Of a stretch of DNA of 64,000 nt, positions 7,303 to 16,235 are shown in pieces. Source of the stretch: Candidatus Angelobacter sp. Gp1-AA117. Its GTDB lineage: Bacteria; Acidobacteriota; Terriglobia; Terriglobales; Acidobacteriaceae. The stretch lies in NCBI GenBank assembly GCA_003223515.1, contig QHVI01000030.1, forward strand, positions 1 through 64,000, given 5' to 3'. The translations under genes and the position numbers were made by a program. Under the pieces are notes generated by a model, which saw nothing but the letters and a program-made list of their open reading frames with translations, did not search any database and was not told where the DNA came from. Positions within the stretch are counted from its first letter, which is position 1. The number at the start of each line of letters is the position of its first letter.

Positions 7303-8814
7303 ATGACGTTCCAGAATTCGTTAATCCATAAACTCCAGGTATGTATCCTGATGCTGGCACTGAGCGCCTGCCTCTGCGCTGAACCGAAACCGAGCAGCAG
7401 CGGAATGCAGATGAGCACCAGGTCTCCGCAGGCCCGCGCCTTCTTTGAAGAAGGCCTGGCCAAGATGGAGACCCTGCACATCGAAGCCGGACTGCAGGCC
7501 TGGCGCAATTCAGCCAAGGCTGACCCGAATTTCGGGCTGCCCCACATCTTCCTGGCCTATTTTGCGCAGGATCCCACCGAGCAGGTAGCTGAGCGTGAGA
7601 AGGCCCTGACTGCGCGCCATGGAGCAGGTCCCGAGGAGCAACTCATCATCGATTGGCTGGCCAATGCCGGGGAGAGCAAATGGGTGCCGGCCATTCAGGC
7701 CATGAACGGCGCATTGCAGCAGTATCCCAAAGACAAGCATCTGGCATGGCTTGCGGGCTGGTGGCTGCTGCTGGCGCAGAACGAACCTATGCGCGCCATC
7801 CCGGTTTTTGAACGCGCCATCCAGATTGACCCGAATTTTGCCGATCCGTGGAACGAAGTCTCGTATTGCTATGCGCGCACCGGAAACTTTGACGAGGCGT
7901 TTCGCCACATCAAGCGCTACACCGAACTGCTGCCCACAGAGGCCAATCCGCAGGACACCTATGCTGAGATTTCGCGTATGGCCGGCAAGTATGAGGAAGC
8001 GCTGAAGCACTACCGCATGTCGCTGAAGATCGATCCCACTTTCATCGAGTCGCAGCTTGGCCTGGGTGACACCTACGCTCTGATGGGTGAAGAGACCCAG
8101 GCCCGTGACGAGTATGCTGTTGCCATCCGGAAAGGCACCAAGGTGCAGGGCGTGTTGTGGGGATTGCAGTCAGCCGCGACTTACGTGCGTGAAGGCAATT
8201 GGAATGGCGCAGACGAAGCTTTTCAGTCGGCGGCCAACCAGGCCCATGAACTGGATTTTGCCAACCTCGAAGCCGAGGCTTACCGCAGCATGGGACTTTA
8301 TCGTAGGAACCCGGCGGCAGCCATGGCGGCGCTGGATAAAGCCGAAGCTGCCCTGAGCGAGAAGCACAAGGTTCCGCAGGCGCTGATGGACCTGGAAATG
8401 GCATCGGTGTTGAGGACGCGGGTGGATCGCGCCCTTCAGGATCACAACATGGAAGCGGCATCAGCAGCGCTGAAGAAGCTTGAGAACCTCGCCAATGCCA
8501 GCCCCGATGCAAACCTGCAGGTGGCCTATCACGGCGCAGCCGGCGCCATGATGCTGGCCCAGGGCAAGTATGACGATGCGGTGAATCACCTGGAAGAAGA
8601 CACCAGGAATCCGTTCTCCATGCGCGGGCTGGTCATTGCCTACGAAAAAACTGGAGCGCATGACAACGCTATCCGCATGACCGCGCGACTCTCGACCTTC
8701 AATGAGCCTCTGATCGAGCAGGCAGTGGTCGTCCCGGCCTTTCGCGCCGACAGCTCTGCGCCCTCGCAATCGCAGGCCCGGCTGGATAGAGAACGCAGCG
8801 AACCAGAGTGGTAA
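7303..8814 (+). CDS. TPR-repeat lipoprotein
   Basis: A 503-residue protein starting with a lipoprotein-type signal peptide: hydrophobic segment VCILMLALSAC with Cys23 as the probable lipid-modified residue. The rest consists of helix pairs typical of tetratricopeptide repeats, for instance AIPVFERAIQIDPNFADPWN (about residues 165-184) and ALKHYRMSLKIDPTFIESQL. Such proteins are envelope scaffolds for protein-protein contacts; no enzymatic motif is seen. AAGGAG about 10 bases upstream of ATG supports the start. It is the only gene in its transcription unit. Confidence 0.85.
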   Translation: MTFQNSLIHKLQVCILMLALSACLCAEPKPSSSGMQMSTRSPQARAFFEEGLAKMETLHIEAGLQAWRNSAKADPNFGLPHIFLAYFAQDPTEQVAEREKALTARHGAGPEEQLIIDWLANAGESKWVPAIQAMNGALQQYPKDKHLAWLAGWWLLLAQNEPMRAIPVFERAIQIDPNFADPWNEVSYCYARTGNFDEAFRHIKRYTELLPTEANPQDTYAEISRMAGKYEEALKHYRMSLKIDPTFIESQLGLGDTYALMGEETQARDEYAVAIRKGTKVQGVLWGLQSAATYVREGNWNGADEAFQSAANQAHELDFANLEAEAYRSMGLYRRNPAAAMAALDKAEAALSEKHKVPQALMDLEMASVLRTRVDRALQDHNMEAASAALKKLENLANASPDANLQVAYHGAAGAMMLAQGKYDDAVNHLEEDTRNPFSMRGLVIAYEKTGAHDNAIRMTARLSTFNEPLIEQAVVVPAFRADSSAPSQSQARLDRERSEPEW

Positions 8815-8817
8815 GAG

Positions 8818-8856
8818 GATCGAATGATCGGTAGATCCGGTGATCGGGTGATCTGA
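8818..8856. repeat. GATC-rich dispersed repeat, copy 3
   Basis: GATCGAATGATCGGTAGATC followed by CGGTGATCGGGTGATCTGAA. It begins four bases after the TPR gene stop. Confidence 0.75.
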
Positions 8857-8888
8857 AAACCCGGTCAGTAATCCATCCTCAAAAACAA

Positions 8889-8956
8889 AGATGTCATTCT
8901 GAACGCCCGTTAAGCTCACGCGCGTTTTCTCCAGCGCGCGAGTCGGGCGGAGCATC
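8889..8956 (+). repeat. GATGTCATTCTGAACGCCCG-type repeat
   Basis: Contains an internal hairpin, CTCACGCGCG...CGCGCGAG. A second copy with few changes lies at 9394-9463, and a partial inverted copy at 9572-9596. It is an intergenic element without coding potential. Confidence 0.75.
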
Positions 8957-9045
8957 ATCTATTGTAGTAATATTTCTATTTAGGTTAAGCATCAATCGTA
9001 ATTGGGGTGGAATTTGCAAGGACATCCAGCGGCTACAATTGGGGC

Positions 9046-9246
9046 ATGGCAAAACTAACGTTGGTTTACGGTATGCGTCTGCTGCCCGAAGGAGAAGTTA
9101 CAGAAGTGGGCGAGGCCCCCATTAAGCTGGCTAACGGCCGCACCGCTCATGTCACCATGCACGTGCTCGAAGGCAGCAAAGAGGACATTGAAGCCCAGCT
9201 CCGGCAGAGTGTGGAGGCGTTCTTCGACCTGTATCCGGAGATCTAG
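9046..9246 (+). CDS. Small conserved-looking hypothetical protein
   Basis: 66 residues from ATG 9046 (MAKLTLVYGMRLLPEGE). The composition is that of a soluble alpha/beta protein; the C-terminal half (SKEDIEAQLRQSVEAFFDLY) is a clear amphipathic helix. It is not recognised. An in-frame GTG at 9007 would add 13 residues that look non-coding. It is flanked by repeats on both sides, with no operon partner. Confidence 0.5.
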   Translation: MAKLTLVYGMRLLPEGEVTEVGEAPIKLANGRTAHVTMHVLEGSKEDIEAQLRQSVEAFFDLYPEI

Positions 9247-9668
9247 GGGAATGGGTAAATGGGGATGGATAAGTGGGTAATTTGGTAAGTGAGTAAATGA
9301 ATTACTCCTAGATCGTTTTTCCGCAAGACTCTTCCGCGCAGCCGGGGGCGGCTAATGTCACTTACTTTAGGACACCATGCTGTATCCCAATGAGAGATGT
9401 CATTCCGAACGCCCGTTAAGCTCACGCGCGTTTTCTTCAGCGCGTGAGTAGGGCGGAGGAATCTGCCCCGCTGCCGCCCGCCCATGCGAAAATTCTCTTA
9501 AATTCATGCTCGAATGTGCAAAGTAAGTGACATTGGCTGGGGGCGGCTGCGGTCCATCGAGAATTTTTTTCTAACGGGCGTTCGAATGGCAATCTCTGTC
9601 TGGAGATATTGCTTTGACCTGCAAATTTACCCACTTACCAAATTACCCATTTACCCATTCCTCGTGGC
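9247..9668. other. 422-base intergenic mosaic of inverted repeats
   Basis: Contains two TTTGGTAAGTGGG-type repeats (9246-9298 plus, 9623-9660 inverted), a GATGTCATTCCGAACGCCCG copy (9394-9463) with an inverted partner at 9572-9596, and a perfect 15-base inverted pair AATGTCACTTACTTT (9353-9367) / AAAGTAAGTGACATT (9520-9534). No gene is seen. Confidence 0.75.
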
Positions 9669-11735
9669 TCATGGGTGCTTCTTGATGTGCTCGTCTACCC
9701 ACCCATTCACCGTCTGATACCACAACTGGCTGTTGAGCGGCTTCAGCACCCAGTGGCCTTCGTCGGGGAAATAGAGCATCCTGGATGGAACCTTGAGGCG
9801 CTGCAGGGTGGTGAAGAGCTGGAAGCCTTCAGAGACGTCGAGGCGGTAATCAAGTTGTGAGTGGACGACCAGCGTGGGCGTCTTGAACTGGGTGGCGAAC
9901 AGGTGCGGCGACCATTTGCGGTAGAGTTCGCGGTTGTTCCAGGGCGTCCCTTTGAACTCCCACTCTGGGAACCACAACTCCTCGGTGCTGCCGTAGGCCG
10001 ACTCGGTGTTGAACATGCCATCATGCGAGACCAGGCACTTGAAGCGGTTGGTGTGGCCAAGAATCCAGTTGATCGCGTAGCCGCCATAGCTCGCGCCCAG
10101 GGCACACTCGCGGTCTTTGTCCACGAAGGGATAGCTCTTCTCCACGTAGTCGAGGCCCTTCATCAGGTCTTCATAGGGTTTGCCGCCCCAGTCGCCGTTG
10201 ATGCCATCGATGAATGCCTGGCCGTAGCTGGTGGAGCCGCGCGGGTTGATCATCACGACGATGTAGCCATTGGCCGCGAATAGCTCGGCATTCCAGCGGT
10301 AGGACCACTCATCGCCCCACATGCCCTGCGGACCGCCATGAATGAGGAACTTCATGGGATATTTCTTCTGCGGATCGAAGGCCGGAGGCTTGACGATAAG
10401 GCCTTCCACCTTCGTTCCCACCGCGCCGGTGAACCAGAAAGGTTCCACCGGCTGCATGGAAACCTGCGAGAGCACCGCATCATTCAGGTGGCTGAGCCTT
10501 TCTGCGTCTTTGCTGCCCAGGGCCAGCTTGAAAACTTCGCTGGGCGCCTGGATGGACATACGCGTAAACACCAGCGTCTTGCCATCGGGAGTGACCACCA
10601 GATCGTCATTGGAGCCGCGCGTAATCTCCTGCGGCGCGCCGGCCGGATCGACGCTGATGCGGTAAATAGGAATCTCGCCCTTATCTTCAGAGGTGAAGTA
10701 GATGGATTTCGAATCGGGTGCCCATGACATGGTGCCTACCCAGCGGTCGAAATTCTCGGTGAGGTTGTTGATCTGGCCGCTTTTGCGGTCATAGACGACC
10801 AGGCGGAAGCGGTCACTTTCATAACCGGGGCGCTTCTGCATGCGCCAGGCAATGAAGCGTCCATCAGGAGAGTAGAGCGGGGTGGAATCACTGCCCGGGC
10901 TGGTGCTGATCTTCTTCGGCGTGCCGCCGGTGATGGGCACCAGGAAGACCTCGTTGTTGGTGCTGATAGCTTCCACTTCATCGATGTTGCTGGTGAAGGC
11001 CACTTCCTGGCTATCCGGCGAGATGGCATAAAGATCCTGGCCGCCAAGGCTGAAGGGAGGAACGTCGTGATCGCCGGGAGTGATGTCCTTGGCCACGCCA
11101 CCCGAAGCCGGAACCACGAACAGATGCGTGCGCTTGAAATGAGTGTAGCTGGACCAGTGACGGTAGAAGAGCCGGGTGAAGATCATGGCCTTTACCTTGG
11201 AATTGGCGTGCTCCTCGTCACGTTTTTTGTTGCAGGCGTCGTCGGGGCAATCGAAATAGACTTCCGAGGTAAAGAGGATATTCTTGCCATCGGGTGACCA
11301 GATGCCGCCATCGGCCTCGGTAGAAATACTGGTGATCTTCTGCGGATTGCTGAGAGCGCCGCTACCGGAATCGAAGCCGGCCAGCCAGATTTGCGAGCTG
11401 CCATCACGGCTGCTGGTGAAGATGACCTGGCGTCCATCGGGCGAGAATCGTCCGCGGTCCTCACCGGCGGGATCATTGGTGAGCTGTCTGGCCTCGCCCC
11501 CGGCCACAGGCACAAGCCACAGATGCGGCGTCTTCTTATTGGCCTGAAGATCGACGCGCACGGCGGAAAAGAGCACCCATTTGCCATCGGGAGAGACCTG
11601 CGGGCCTCCAATGCGCTGGAGCGCCATCATGTCTTCAAAGGTAAATGGACGTTTGCCGGTATTCTGGTTCTGGGCGACTGCCGGAACCCGGAGAACGGCT
11701 GCCATAAGAATGAGAATCGCGATAAAATGCCGCAT
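9669..11735 (-). CDS. Exported S9-family prolyl oligopeptidase-like peptidase
   Basis: 688 residues with a signal peptide (FIAILILMAAVLRVPAVAQ). The N-terminal two thirds form a beta-propeller of PD40/WD40-like repeats (several SPDGKWVLFSA-type blades). The C-terminal alpha/beta hydrolase domain carries the serine nucleophile in GASYGGY, an aspartate in SQLDYRLDV and a histidine in DEGHW. It probably cleaves short peptides in the periplasm, as dipeptidyl/acylaminoacyl peptidases do. AGGAGG six bases before ATG sets the start. It is divergent from the exported protein gene that follows. Confidence 0.92.
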   Translation of the reverse strand: MRHFIAILILMAAVLRVPAVAQNQNTGKRPFTFEDMMALQRIGGPQVSPDGKWVLFSAVRVDLQANKKTPHLWLVPVAGGEARQLTNDPAGEDRGRFSPDGRQVIFTSSRDGSSQIWLAGFDSGSGALSNPQKITSISTEADGGIWSPDGKNILFTSEVYFDCPDDACNKKRDEEHANSKVKAMIFTRLFYRHWSSYTHFKRTHLFVVPASGGVAKDITPGDHDVPPFSLGGQDLYAISPDSQEVAFTSNIDEVEAISTNNEVFLVPITGGTPKKISTSPGSDSTPLYSPDGRFIAWRMQKRPGYESDRFRLVVYDRKSGQINNLTENFDRWVGTMSWAPDSKSIYFTSEDKGEIPIYRISVDPAGAPQEITRGSNDDLVVTPDGKTLVFTRMSIQAPSEVFKLALGSKDAERLSHLNDAVLSQVSMQPVEPFWFTGAVGTKVEGLIVKPPAFDPQKKYPMKFLIHGGPQGMWGDEWSYRWNAELFAANGYIVVMINPRGSTSYGQAFIDGINGDWGGKPYEDLMKGLDYVEKSYPFVDKDRECALGASYGGYAINWILGHTNRFKCLVSHDGMFNTESAYGSTEELWFPEWEFKGTPWNNRELYRKWSPHLFATQFKTPTLVVHSQLDYRLDVSEGFQLFTTLQRLKVPSRMLYFPDEGHWVLKPLNSQLWYQTVNGWVDEHIKKHP

Positions 11736-11833
11736 TGTGCCTCCTGCAAGCGGCCAGTCTAAATAGTTTTCAGCTTTACGGCCAGTCTTGCAGCGCCTAT
11801 TTGCCCGTTCTCATCAGGGGGAGGATGGACGCA

Positions 11834-12805
11834 ATGAGTCTTTTTTCAATTGCTAAGATTTTTTCCCCGCAGCCGGGGGTACCTTTACCCCACCACGCGC
11901 AACATCGGCGCGTGGTGGCGGCCCCAAAGGCTGCGCTCCATAAAAATTTCCGTTTTGGTTGCGGACATGTCGCGCTGTGTACCGCGATGCTCATTATGAT
12001 GCTGTTGCCGGTGGCCGTTTCGGCACAGACCAACTGCAATGAAGGCGCGGGGCCGCTGGTCAACGAGCAGCCCAAGGGCATCACCACGGACGCAATGATC
12101 CAGAAGTTCACTGCACAGGAAAGTTTCTTCAAGGAAGCGCAGACGCATTACGCGTTCACGCAAGACGTCGCCGTACAGACGCTGGCAGGCAACGACGTGG
12201 ATGGCGAATTCCGCCGCGTATCCGACATCAGTTTCAAGACAGGGAGGCGCTTCGAATACGTGACCTTTGCTCCGCAGTCGAGCCTGCGGCGTATTTCACT
12301 GGAGAAAGAGGATTTCGAAGACATCGATGGCTACTCCAACTTTGTGCTGACCAGCGAGCACGCGCCGAAATACAACTTCCTTTATGCGGGCCGGCAGAAA
12401 GTGGATGACATCGATACGTATGTGTTCGATGTAGCACCCAAACAGCTTGAGCCCGGCAGGCGCTTTTTCCAGGGCCGCATCTGGGTGGATGACCGCGACA
12501 TCCTCATCGTGAAGACCTGCGGCAAGAATGTTCCGGACAAGCCTCCGGTAGCCAACGAAAAAAAGAAGAAGAAGAAAAAGAAGAGAGGGCAGATTCCGGA
12601 AGAAAACATTACACCTACGGTGGTCACTTACCGGGAACTGATCGACGGTAAATATTGGTTTCCCACCTATGTCCGCTCAGACGAGACGCTGCACTTTGTC
12701 TATGGAGATGACATACACGTGCGTGAGGTGATCCGCTATACGAAGTACAAGCGCGTGGATGCTGTGACGCCGGGAAATGCGGTGGTGGAGGCGAAACAGC
12801 CATAG
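11834..12805 (+). CDS. Exported protein of unknown function, paralogue A
   Basis: A secreted protein closely related to the next gene; shared blocks include QTNCNEGAGPL, VQTLAGN, DIDTYVFDVAPK, FQGRIWVD, IVKTCGK and YWFPTY. The fold may resemble LolA/outer-membrane lipoprotein carriers, but this is weak inference. It carries a run of eight or more lysines (residues about 237-247). ATG 11834 is chosen because GAGG lies nine bases upstream; ATG 11825 and 11987 are alternatives. The codons between 11834 and about 11965 lie in a dispersed repeat, so the positively charged start of the signal peptide appears to derive from repeat DNA. Confidence 0.7.
   Translation: MSLFSIAKIFSPQPGVPLPHHAQHRRVVAAPKAALHKNFRFGCGHVALCTAMLIMMLLPVAVSAQTNCNEGAGPLVNEQPKGITTDAMIQKFTAQESFFKEAQTHYAFTQDVAVQTLAGNDVDGEFRRVSDISFKTGRRFEYVTFAPQSSLRRISLEKEDFEDIDGYSNFVLTSEHAPKYNFLYAGRQKVDDIDTYVFDVAPKQLEPGRRFFQGRIWVDDRDILIVKTCGKNVPDKPPVANEKKKKKKKKRGQIPEENITPTVVTYRELIDGKYWFPTYVRSDETLHFVYGDDIHVREVIRYTKYKRVDAVTPGNAVVEAKQP
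11856..11965 (-). repeat. Repeat of the GGAGCGCAGCCGCC family overlapping a gene start, with internal hairpin
   Basis: Compared with the copy at 19583-19660 it is inverted: CCGCAGCCGGGGG...GGCTGCGCTCCATAAA...CGTTTTGGTTGCGG. An insertion in the middle forms a perfect 11-base inverted repeat, CCACCACGCGC (11890-11900) and GCGCGTGGTGG (11908-11918), with a 7-base loop. Confidence 0.75.
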
Positions 12806-13029
12806 CGCATTAACCGCGAAGGGCGCCAGGGGCGCAAAGTAACAAGGAATCGGGAGATCCGGTGATCCGGTGATCGGGAGATCTGAAACGGCGGTTTCTC
12901 TAAGACCGATAACAAGAGCCAAAGCTAAGAGCCAAGTACTAACTAAATACTAAGAACTAAGTACTGCCGCTCCAGCAACTCTCACGGCCAGCCCCGCATC
13001 TAATAGATGTATTCCAAGGAAAATTTTCT
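12806..13029. repeat. Repeat-filled spacer between the paralogues
   Basis: In order: an AACCGCGAAGGGCGCCAGGG-type unit (12811-12843), GATC-rich repeat copy 4 (12849-12886), and AAGAGCCAAAGCTAAGAGCC / TACTAACTAAATACTAAG units (12911-12965). No ribosome-binding site stands out before the next ATG. Confidence 0.7.
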
Positions 13030-13884
13030 ATGTCTTCATTGAAACGCCCTTGGTGGGCAGGTTTTATCTTTTTACTGGCATTCATTCCCGCATCCGTGGC
13101 GGCCCAGACCAACTGCGATGAAGGTTCAGGGCCTCTCAACCGCAACCAGCCCCAGGGAACCACTCCTGAAGAGGTCATCCAGAAGTTCGCGGCCAAGGAG
13201 GCGGTCTTCAAGCAGGCCCGTGACAACTACACCTACACGCAGGATGTGACGGTACAGACGCTGGACGGCAACACCGTGGATGGCGAGTTCAAGGAGGTCA
13301 CCGATATTACCTATGACGATAAGGGCCGTCGCAACGAAAACGTGACCTACGCGCCCCAGTCATCGCTGCAGCGCGTGCAGATGACCAAAGAGGATCTCGA
13401 CGACATTCGCAACAAGATGCCCTTCGTGCTCACCACAGTAGAGCTTCCCCTGTATGACGTGCATTACGAGGGCACGCAGCACGTAGACGAGATCGATACT
13501 TATGTTTTTGACGTGGCTCCCAAGCACATTGAAAAAGGCAGCAGGTATTTTCAGGGGCGCATCTGGGTGGACAACCATGATTTTCAGATTGTGAAGACCT
13601 GCGGCAAGGCGGTTCCGGAAATTCGCGGCAAGGGCAATGAAAATGTCTTTCCCAAGTTTGTGACTTATCGCGAACAGGTGGACGGCCAGTACTGGTTCCC
13701 CACTTATACGCGCGCCGATGATTACCTGCGTTTCAGCGGCGGTGAGGTTCACATCCGCGAGACCATCAAGTACACAAACTACAAGCGTTTCGGCTCGCAT
13801 TCCAAGATCATCTTCGGTGGTGAAGTCTCGCCGGACAAGCAGCAGCCGCCACAACAGCAACAGCAGAAGAAGCCGCCACAGTAA
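13030..13884 (+). CDS. Exported protein of unknown function, paralogue B
   Basis: 284 residues with a signal peptide (RPWWAGFIFLLAFIPASVAAQ) and a mature part collinear with the preceding gene: QTNCDEGSGPL, YTQDVTVQTLDGN, DEIDTYVFDVAPK, FQGRIWVD, IVKTCGKAVPE, YWFPTYTRAD. It ends in a Gln/Pro/Lys-rich tail (QQPPQQQQQKKPPQ) where paralogue A has its poly-Lys insertion further upstream. The tandem arrangement indicates a local duplication. No catalytic motif is visible; it is probably a periplasmic binding or carrier protein. Confidence 0.8.
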   Translation: MSSLKRPWWAGFIFLLAFIPASVAAQTNCDEGSGPLNRNQPQGTTPEEVIQKFAAKEAVFKQARDNYTYTQDVTVQTLDGNTVDGEFKEVTDITYDDKGRRNENVTYAPQSSLQRVQMTKEDLDDIRNKMPFVLTTVELPLYDVHYEGTQHVDEIDTYVFDVAPKHIEKGSRYFQGRIWVDNHDFQIVKTCGKAVPEIRGKGNENVFPKFVTYREQVDGQYWFPTYTRADDYLRFSGGEVHIRETIKYTNYKRFGSHSKIIFGGEVSPDKQQPPQQQQQKKPPQ

Positions 13885-13895
13885 GGCCTAAAACC

Positions 13896-14140
13896 TTTAA
13901 CCGCAGAGGACGCAGAGAGCGCAGAGGAATAAAAAAATTGAGATTATTCTGACTGAAACGGCAACTTGCTCAGCAAGTTTTGTCATGTACCAGAAACTTG
14001 ATGCCTGCAACTCTTGTTCTCTTACATCCAGCGGTAACGATCCGAAATCGTTAGGGCGAGATCGGTGCCAGACAAATTGAACAGATATAAATTACTTTTC
14101 TTCCTCTGCGGTCTCTGCGCCCTCCGCGGTTAAAAGGTTT
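13896..14140. repeat. Facing AACCGCAGAGGACGCAGAG repeats
   Basis: A plus copy at 13899-13930 (TTTAACCGCAGAGGACGCAG...) faces an inverted copy at 14099-14135 (CCTCTGCGGTCTCTGCGCCC...GCGGTTAAAAGG). Together they flank 165 bases with no gene, between two convergent genes. Confidence 0.7.
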
Positions 14141-14159
14141 TGGTTGTGGCTCGCCTACG

Positions 14160-15182
14160 CTACGCAGCCGCAACTGGTGCCAGTGATCTCTGTGCCGCCT
14201 GGTGGATGAATTTCTTCATCACGTTGGCCCACATCACCTTCTTGCGCACGGCGCTTTCTTTCACGTTCCTTCCCTGGGCGAACATCCCCAGCAACGCCTT
14301 CATCTTGAGCACGCGCAGGACGGCCGCGTCGGCCTGGGTAATGCCGTAGGAATCGAGAAAGTTTTCCTGGATCTGGCTGGTGATGGTGCGGTTGCAGAAA
14401 GGATATTTCTCCAGCGCTTCCACCGAGGCCAGGAACATGGCGACATCTTCAAAAGAATTGCCGCGCTGCTTCATGCGGGCAAACTCGCAGAATCCTACGC
14501 CATCTTCGGTGACCACGATATTCAGCGGAGTGAAGCCGGTTAGAACGGCGGAGCTGGGCAGGCTCTTTTTCGTTTTTGCAAGCACGTTGCGTGCGCCGCC
14601 GAGAATCACCCTGATGGATATCTCATCAAGGCCTTCCGTGCGGCAGCTTTCGCAGAGTTTTTCCAGGCTGGTCATGAGGAGATTGCCGTCAAAAGGCTCC
14701 GGCATCTCGGTTGTGGCTTTGTGGAAAGCCCTGAGCCATTCACCGGCGCGGCGGGCTACCAGCGCGATGCTGCCATTATCGGCAAAGCCCGGCAGAAGAG
14801 CGGCCTTCATGATCACGGATTGCAGAGGCAGGCCCGAAATCTTATCGGTGACCACGGCCATGTGCTCGCTGAAATCACCCAGCGAACGCGGCACCCCGGC
14901 CAGCTTCTTCTTGATCACCGCACTCTGGATGAACTGCAGGTTGGCATTTTCAGCCTTGGCGACGGCTTTGGCATTCCCACCGCACTTATTGGAACGATAG
15001 ATTTTTACTGCCAGCTTTTCATGGCCGCCGGCAAAGTCAGCACAGAGGTCATAGATGAAATGATCATTTTTGGGGGTGTGCCCGACTACCCGAAGGTTCT
15101 TGAACTCGCCCCGATGCGAATATTCCTGCGCCACGGTCGGGCGCAACTCCGTAAGAATCTGATCCAAAACCGTTTCTGCCAT
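14160..15182 (-). CDS. Kinase-fold (APH-like) protein lacking catalytic residues
   Basis: 340 residues from ATG 15182, with GGAG eight bases upstream. The architecture follows aminoglycoside phosphotransferase-like kinases: N-lobe lysine in LAVKIYRS, a Glu in the following helix (AENANLQF), then a C-lobe. Where active members have HGD and, later, an acidic DFE-type motif, this protein reads TGFTPLNIVVTEDG and CEFARM. The catalytic Asp and one metal-binding Asp are therefore replaced, while the Asn is kept. It may be a binding or scaffold pseudokinase, but the alignment is by eye. No linked genes suggest a substrate. Confidence 0.65.
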   Translation of the reverse strand: MAETVLDQILTELRPTVAQEYSHRGEFKNLRVVGHTPKNDHFIYDLCADFAGGHEKLAVKIYRSNKCGGNAKAVAKAENANLQFIQSAVIKKKLAGVPRSLGDFSEHMAVVTDKISGLPLQSVIMKAALLPGFADNGSIALVARRAGEWLRAFHKATTEMPEPFDGNLLMTSLEKLCESCRTEGLDEISIRVILGGARNVLAKTKKSLPSSAVLTGFTPLNIVVTEDGVGFCEFARMKQRGNSFEDVAMFLASVEALEKYPFCNRTITSQIQENFLDSYGITQADAAVLRVLKMKALLGMFAQGRNVKESAVRKKVMWANVMKKFIHQAAQRSLAPVAAA

Positions 15183-15610
15183 TCTTGCTCCAAACTGGGT
15201 GAATGAGGTGTAGGCAAAAAGATACCTGGTTGAGCCAAAAGACACTGGCTGGCGCTCTTAAGTGCAGCAGTTTAAGTGCCACTCTGGACTTTTAATTAGA
15301 TGCTAAATGTCTGGAAATGAGCAGCTTACAACAAATTTTCATGGGAAGAATTTACCCGGTGGAACCGGGGTACACACATTGGGCAACGGCACTCCGGAAT
15401 TGAAACCGCAAAGGGACGCTGAACACTGAGGACGCAAAGGTAGCCAATGTAAGGAAGTCAGATGATTGGAACCATACACTTCTGCGCCCGTCTAGGATGA
15501 CCGGATGATCCGATGACCGGGTGACCCGATTTTCAGATCACCCGGTTCTAATATGTAATCCGCACAGCCGGGGGCGGCTGTGCCACACGTGTTTAATAGC
15601 TGTGCCGTGC
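15183..15610. other. 428-base intergenic region with three repeats
   Basis: Holds a GAAACCGCAAAGGGACGCTG-type unit (15399-15440), GATC-rich repeat copy 5 (15495-15546) and the CGCACAGCCGGGGGCGGCTG palindrome (15561-15592). No gene is seen in the remaining sequence. Confidence 0.65.
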
Positions 15611-16216
15611 TTAGTAGAAGAGGTATTTTCTCCACTTGTTGTCAGAACGGCCGATCATGCGCATGATGTGGCGGCTGGTGTGGAGGGTGAACGGACGCGG
15701 CTCCTTCAGCAGCTTCATGTCGGTCTCGCCCAGCAGGTGGTTGCCCTTCCTGCGGTTGCAGGAATGGCAGCAGGCCACTAGGTTCTCCCAGGTGGACGAG
15801 CCTCCGCGGGAGCGTGGGACCACGTGGTCCAGGGTCAGATCGCTCGATGACAGCACCACGCCGCAGTACTGGCAGGTATTGCGGTCGCGCAGCAGGATGT
15901 TCTTGCGGGAAAGCGCGCGCGTCTGATGCGGGATGCGGCGGTATTCCAGCAGGCGGATCACCGAAGGCACACGCATGGCGATGCGGGCCGCATGCAGGCA
16001 ATGCCCGTTCTCCTCTTCAGGCATGGCAAGGCCTTTGAGCACCAGCACAATGGCGCGGCGGGCCGCGCAGATGTTGATGGGCTCGTAGGACGCATTCAGC
16101 ACCAGCACCGGAGTCTGCATGAGCAGGCTCTTGCGGGTGGGTGCGTCCTGGCGTACCGGCTCACCATGGCTATATTGGCGTGCCTTGTGTTTGCCTCTGT
16201 CCCGAGTGTCGTGCAT
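15611..16216 (-). CDS. HNH endonuclease
   Basis: 201 residues. The C-terminal half has a complete HNH motif with flanking zinc cysteines: CQYCG, then [11 protein letters not shown], then [16 protein letters not shown]. The N-terminal part begins [16 protein letters not shown], typical of a widespread bacterial HNH family outside restriction loci. It likely cuts DNA; the cellular role is unknown. The start at 16216 (MHDTRDRG) is chosen because GGAGG lies about 10 bases upstream and it does not overlap the comF-like gene; MQTPVLVL at 16120 is another option. It follows the comF-like gene by 19 bases and is probably co-transcribed. Confidence 0.88.
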   Translation of the reverse strand: MHDTRDRGKHKARQYSHGEPVRQDAPTRKSLLMQTPVLVLNASYEPINICAARRAIVLVLKGLAMPEEENGHCLHAARIAMRVPSVIRLLEYRRIPHQTRALSRKNILLRDRNTCQYCGVVLSSSDLTLDHVVPRSRGGSSTWENLVACCHSCNRRKGNHLLGETDMKLLKEPRPFTLHTSRHIMRMIGRSDNKWRKYLFY

Positions 16217-16235
16217 GGCCCTGTTTACCTCCGAA

